NCBI GenBank assembly: GCA_037200685.1
Contig: JBBCIG010000018.1
Location: 1 to 64,000, forward strand
Reading direction: 5' to 3'
Length of the DNA stretch: 64,000 nt
From: JAJKIP01 sp037200685
GTDB taxonomy: Bacteria > Bacteroidota > Bacteroidia > Chitinophagales > Chitinophagaceae
Below the pieces are notes generated by a model, which was given only the letters and a program-made list of their open reading frames with translations, was not told the DNA's origin and did no database searches. A program made the translations under genes and the position numbers. Shown in pieces: positions 61,907-64,000 of this stretch (position 1 is the first letter of the stretch; the number at the start of each line of letters is the position of its first letter).

Positions 61907-62806
61907 ATGCCACCCCGTTCATTAAAATTACTTTTTATTATCAACCCCGGCGCAGGGAAGAATAAGACAGACTGGAAAAAAGAAATAACAGATTATTTTT
62001 CCTCCTTGTCGCACCAGGTGGAGTTATTCGAGCTGCCTCCTGTTTGTGAGCCCGGTGTGATCATCAAAAAAATAAATGATTTTTCTCCTGACAGAGTGAT
62101 TGCTGTAGGCGGTGACGGTACATTAAAACTTGTAGCGGATTCACTGAGGGGGAAAAAGATTCCCATTGGTTTGCTGCCTGCAGGTTCCGCCAACGGTATG
62201 GCAAAGGAACTGGGCATACCAGCCGGGCCTGTTAAAGCATTAGATGTGATCGTAAATGGCCGGCTAAAGAAAATAAGTTTAGTGAAAATAAATGATCACA
62301 ACTGTATTCATTTAAGTGATATTGGTTTTAATGCATTCGTGGTAAAAAAATTTGAAGATGAAGACACAAGGGGCATGTGGGGATATATCAAAGCGGCGTG
62401 GAAAGTATTGTGGGGCTATTCTAAAATGAAACTGAATATGAAAGTGGATGGTAAAAGTATACAACGTGAGGCTGCGATGGTAGTAATAGCCAACGCCACT
62501 AAATATGGTACGGGTGTAGTTATTAATCCCGAAGGCAGGCTGGATGACGAGTATTTTGAAATAGTGATCGTAAAGAAAATATCTGTTTCAGAGATTTTAA
62601 AAATGCGTTTCAGTCATAAGGCTTACAATCCCCGTAAAACAGAATTGATGCAAATACAATCCTTAGAAATAAAATCAAAGCACCGGTTCCACTTCCAGGT
62701 GGATGGAGAATACCTGGGGAAAATAAACTTTGTTTCAGCGGAGATTATACCCGGTGCATTGGAAATAATAATACCCGAAAACACGAACAGCAATAATTTT
62801 TTTTAA
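61907..62806 (+). CDS. Diacylglycerol-kinase-like lipid kinase (YegS/DagK family)
   Basis: 299 residues from ATG 61907 (MPPRSLKLLFIINPGAGKNK); a longer frame to 61715 would overlap the App1-like gene. Motifs: INPGAGKNK (11-19), AVGGDGTLKLVADSLRGKK (about 64-82) and GLLPAGSANGMAKELGIP (about 85-102). It would phosphorylate diacylglycerol or another lipid or sphingoid base at the membrane. Near the end the codons AEIIPGALEIIIPE are repeated 127 bp further on (62865-62921), so the C-terminus (NTNSNNFF) may be recent. Adjacent to an App1-like phosphatase on the other strand, suggesting linked lipid phosphate chemistry. Confidence 0.88.
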   Translation: MPPRSLKLLFIINPGAGKNKTDWKKEITDYFSSLSHQVELFELPPVCEPGVIIKKINDFSPDRVIAVGGDGTLKLVADSLRGKKIPIGLLPAGSANGMAKELGIPAGPVKALDVIVNGRLKKISLVKINDHNCIHLSDIGFNAFVVKKFEDEDTRGMWGYIKAAWKVLWGYSKMKLNMKVDGKSIQREAAMVVIANATKYGTGVVINPEGRLDDEYFEIVIVKKISVSEILKMRFSHKAYNPRKTELMQIQSLEIKSKHRFHFQVDGEYLGKINFVSAEIIPGALEIIIPENTNSNNFF

Positions 62807-62821
62807 GTTCGGGTGGGTATT

Positions 62822-62864
62822 CAATTCGTGTTGTTGGTGAAAGAGAAACACCAACAACGGCGTA
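62822..62864 (+). repeat. GTTGTTGGTG hairpin repeat, copy 2
   Basis: CAATTCGTGTTGTTGGTGAA, then a perfect 10-bp stem (62830-62839 with 62849-62858), CGGCGTA. It lies between the two copies of the lipid-kinase gene end. Confidence 0.75.
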
Positions 62865-62921
62865 GCCGAGATTATACCCGGCGCATTGGAAATAATAATT
62901 CCCGAAGGCAACGAACAGTAA
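62865..62921 (+). repeat. Second copy of the lipid-kinase gene end
   Basis: 57 bases that encode AEIIPGALEIIIPEGNEQ and TAA, nearly identical to 62738-62794 inside the gene. The two copies flank hairpin repeat copy 2. Confidence 0.75.
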
Positions 62922-62947
62922 TAATGGGTTAGTTCGTGTTAGAAGTT

Positions 62948-62974
62948 TCTCTTTTTCTCCTTTTCTCTCTTAGC
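62948..62974 (-). repeat. CTCTTAGC 3'-end motif, copy 3
   Basis: TCTCTTTTTCTCCTTTTCTC followed by TCTTAGCTCA, overlapping the end of the DHFR-like gene on the minus strand. Confidence 0.5.
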
Positions 62975-63529
62975 TCATTTTTTCCGGGGCTTATAATAAA
63001 AGATCTCTGCACCACAGCTAAATGTTTTTGTTTTCAATAGTTGCAGCTCGATCCGGTCGTTTATTTTCTCAAATAAGGGTAAACCTTTTCCTGCGATGAT
63101 AGGGTGAACACAAAGTTGGAATTCATCGATCAGACCAAGGTTCAATAAGGCGATGATCAAACTCCGGCTGCCTACTAAAATGTCTTTGCCCGATCCTTGT
63201 TTGAGTGTTGCAACTTCTTCTTCGATGCTTCTCTTTGCCAGCCTTGCCGTTTCCCAGGTGATATCAGCATCACTTAGCGTACGGGAAAAAACGATCTTCG
63301 GAATGTTGTCCATCGTTACTGCGAAATCATCCATCGCTTTGTTGCCGGATGGTTCTTTTACCAGCGGTGGCCAGAACTCCATCAATTGGTAAGTTATCCT
63401 TCCATATAAAATGGCGCTTCCACTTTGTAATAACTCGCTGTAATGCTGGTGTATCTCTTCATCTGGGTTCACTGCCGTATGATCGCAAATTCCGTCCAAT
63501 GTCATATTGATGGCTGCAATTACTTTCAT
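62975..63529 (-). CDS. RibD C-terminal / dihydrofolate-reductase-like protein
   Basis: 184 residues. AINMTLDGICDHTAVNPDEE (about 5-24) opens the fold; AILYGRITYQLMEFWPPL and DILVGSRSLIIALLNLGLID give the NADPH-site turns; QLCVHPIIAGKGLPLFEK is the C-terminal signature. It is a second member of the YyaP/RibD-C group in this window, only distantly alike to the one at 51988 (both share the VHPIIAGKG-type ending). Function unknown. Confidence 0.85.
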   Translation of the reverse strand: MKVIAAINMTLDGICDHTAVNPDEEIHQHYSELLQSGSAILYGRITYQLMEFWPPLVKEPSGNKAMDDFAVTMDNIPKIVFSRTLSDADITWETARLAKRSIEEEVATLKQGSGKDILVGSRSLIIALLNLGLIDEFQLCVHPIIAGKGLPLFEKINDRIELQLLKTKTFSCGAEIFYYKPRKK

Positions 63530-63553
63530 ATTTCTGTGATGGCGGTTTTAAAA

Positions 63554-64000
63554 TTATTGCTCCGGGTACCAGTTGCGCAACCTTACTTCTATGCCCTGGT
63601 GGCCTGCATCAACAAGATCTTTAAAAACATTTGTATCTTGTCCGCGATAGTGATAAGGGTAAACAATTTTGGGCTTAAATGCCAGTACTGCATCCGCTGC
63701 TTCATTTACGTCCATAGTAAAGGGCAGGTTCATGCAAACAAAAGCCACATCAATATTTTTGAGAGAACGCATCTCCGGAATACCTTGTGTATCTCCCGAA
63801 ATATAAATATTCTTTCCTCCTATAGTTAATACATAGCCGTTACCTCTTCCTTTTGTATGCCTGGCAGTTGGGCTTTCGAGGAAGATTATACATGGGGATA
63901 GCCATTATTGAAATACCTGATTGAACGGTATTATCCCCGTTCTTAAGAATTACGAGTTTAGCTATATCAACACCAGGTAACTTATCGGCTACCACTTGTG
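63554..64000 (-). pseudogene. Metallo-beta-lactamase-fold hydrolase, frameshifted and cut by the window end
   Basis: The C-terminal part (63554-63772 and upstream) reads KNIDVAFVCMNLPFTMDVNE, then PYHYRGQDTNVFKDLVDAG near the end, with the final His likely in YPYHYRG. Upstream in the right frame there is GNGYVLTIGGKNIYISGDTQ with the acidic ligand. One base too many near 63873 (CTTCCTCGAAAGC) breaks the frame between LP and ESPTARHTKGRG. These are signature segments of UlaG-like or beta-lactamase-fold hydrolases. The N-terminus lies beyond 64000, so length and start are unknown. Confidence 0.72.

Overview
The window looks like a chromosome segment of a Bacteroidota bacterium, most likely Chitinophagaceae. 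Support comes from the protein families (PafA-type phosphatase, DUF4397, DUF4199, DUF4395, DUF4268, LytTR/LytS pairs, OMP beta-barrel receptor), several TAnnTTTG-type promoter elements, an AT-leaning composition, and many short palindromic and G/C-rich intergenic repeats. No genus can be named from sequence alone.

Layout. 1-3.1 kb: NTP transferase, an ECF sigma factor with an anti-sigma/trypsin fusion, and a small lipoprotein. 3.4-13.4 kb: a DEAD-box helicase, then an aromatic amino acid cluster on the plus strand (leader peptide with attenuator, prephenate dehydratase, aminotransferase, prephenate dehydrogenase, DAHP synthase/chorismate mutase, aroB, aroA, aroC). 13.4-26.4 kb: mostly secreted or membrane genes (PafA phosphatase, two transport/acyltransferase proteins, lipase, L,D-transpeptidase, several unknowns). 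26.8-37.5 kb: lepA, a methyltransferase, then a minus-strand envelope operon running from a dihydroorotase-like protein through DUF4199, two glycosyltransferases and the ADP-heptose precursor genes hddA, gmhA and an hddC-gmhB fusion, followed by tRNA-Pro(GGG). 38-48 kb: DUF4397 lipoprotein, a giant AsmA-like protein, a toxin-antitoxin pair, MtfA-like peptidase, pirin, a LytS/LytTR two-component pair, DUF4395. 48.1-49 kb: gene-poor, with a decayed 21-bp heptad-coding array. 49-54.6 kb: a minus-strand run of small stress/resistance genes (Arr, VOC, SRPBCC, TetA-like MFS, DHFR-like, ArsR). 54.9-64 kb: a TonB-type receptor, an IS110-family element, a K+ channel, HNH protein, App1-like phosphatase, diacylglycerol-kinase-like protein, DHFR-like protein and a metallo-hydrolase cut by the window end; five of these carry single-base frameshifts.

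The most notable signals are: (1) an IS110-family insertion whose 5' noncoding end folds into two guide-bearing internal loops matching its own target and donor sequences (a bridge RNA), inserted in a member of an abundant intergenic repeat family; (2) a Phe/Tyr-rich leader peptide with mutually exclusive terminator and antiterminator in front of the aromatic cluster; (3) mobile palindromes and repeat fragments that have entered coding sequence in frame (pheA, aroB, aroA, a glycosyltransferase) and nest in other repeats and in a decayed tRNA copy; (4) a 17-unit heptad array with a decaying reading frame.

Limits: all homology calls are from reading the translations, with no database search. 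RNA folds were paired by hand.
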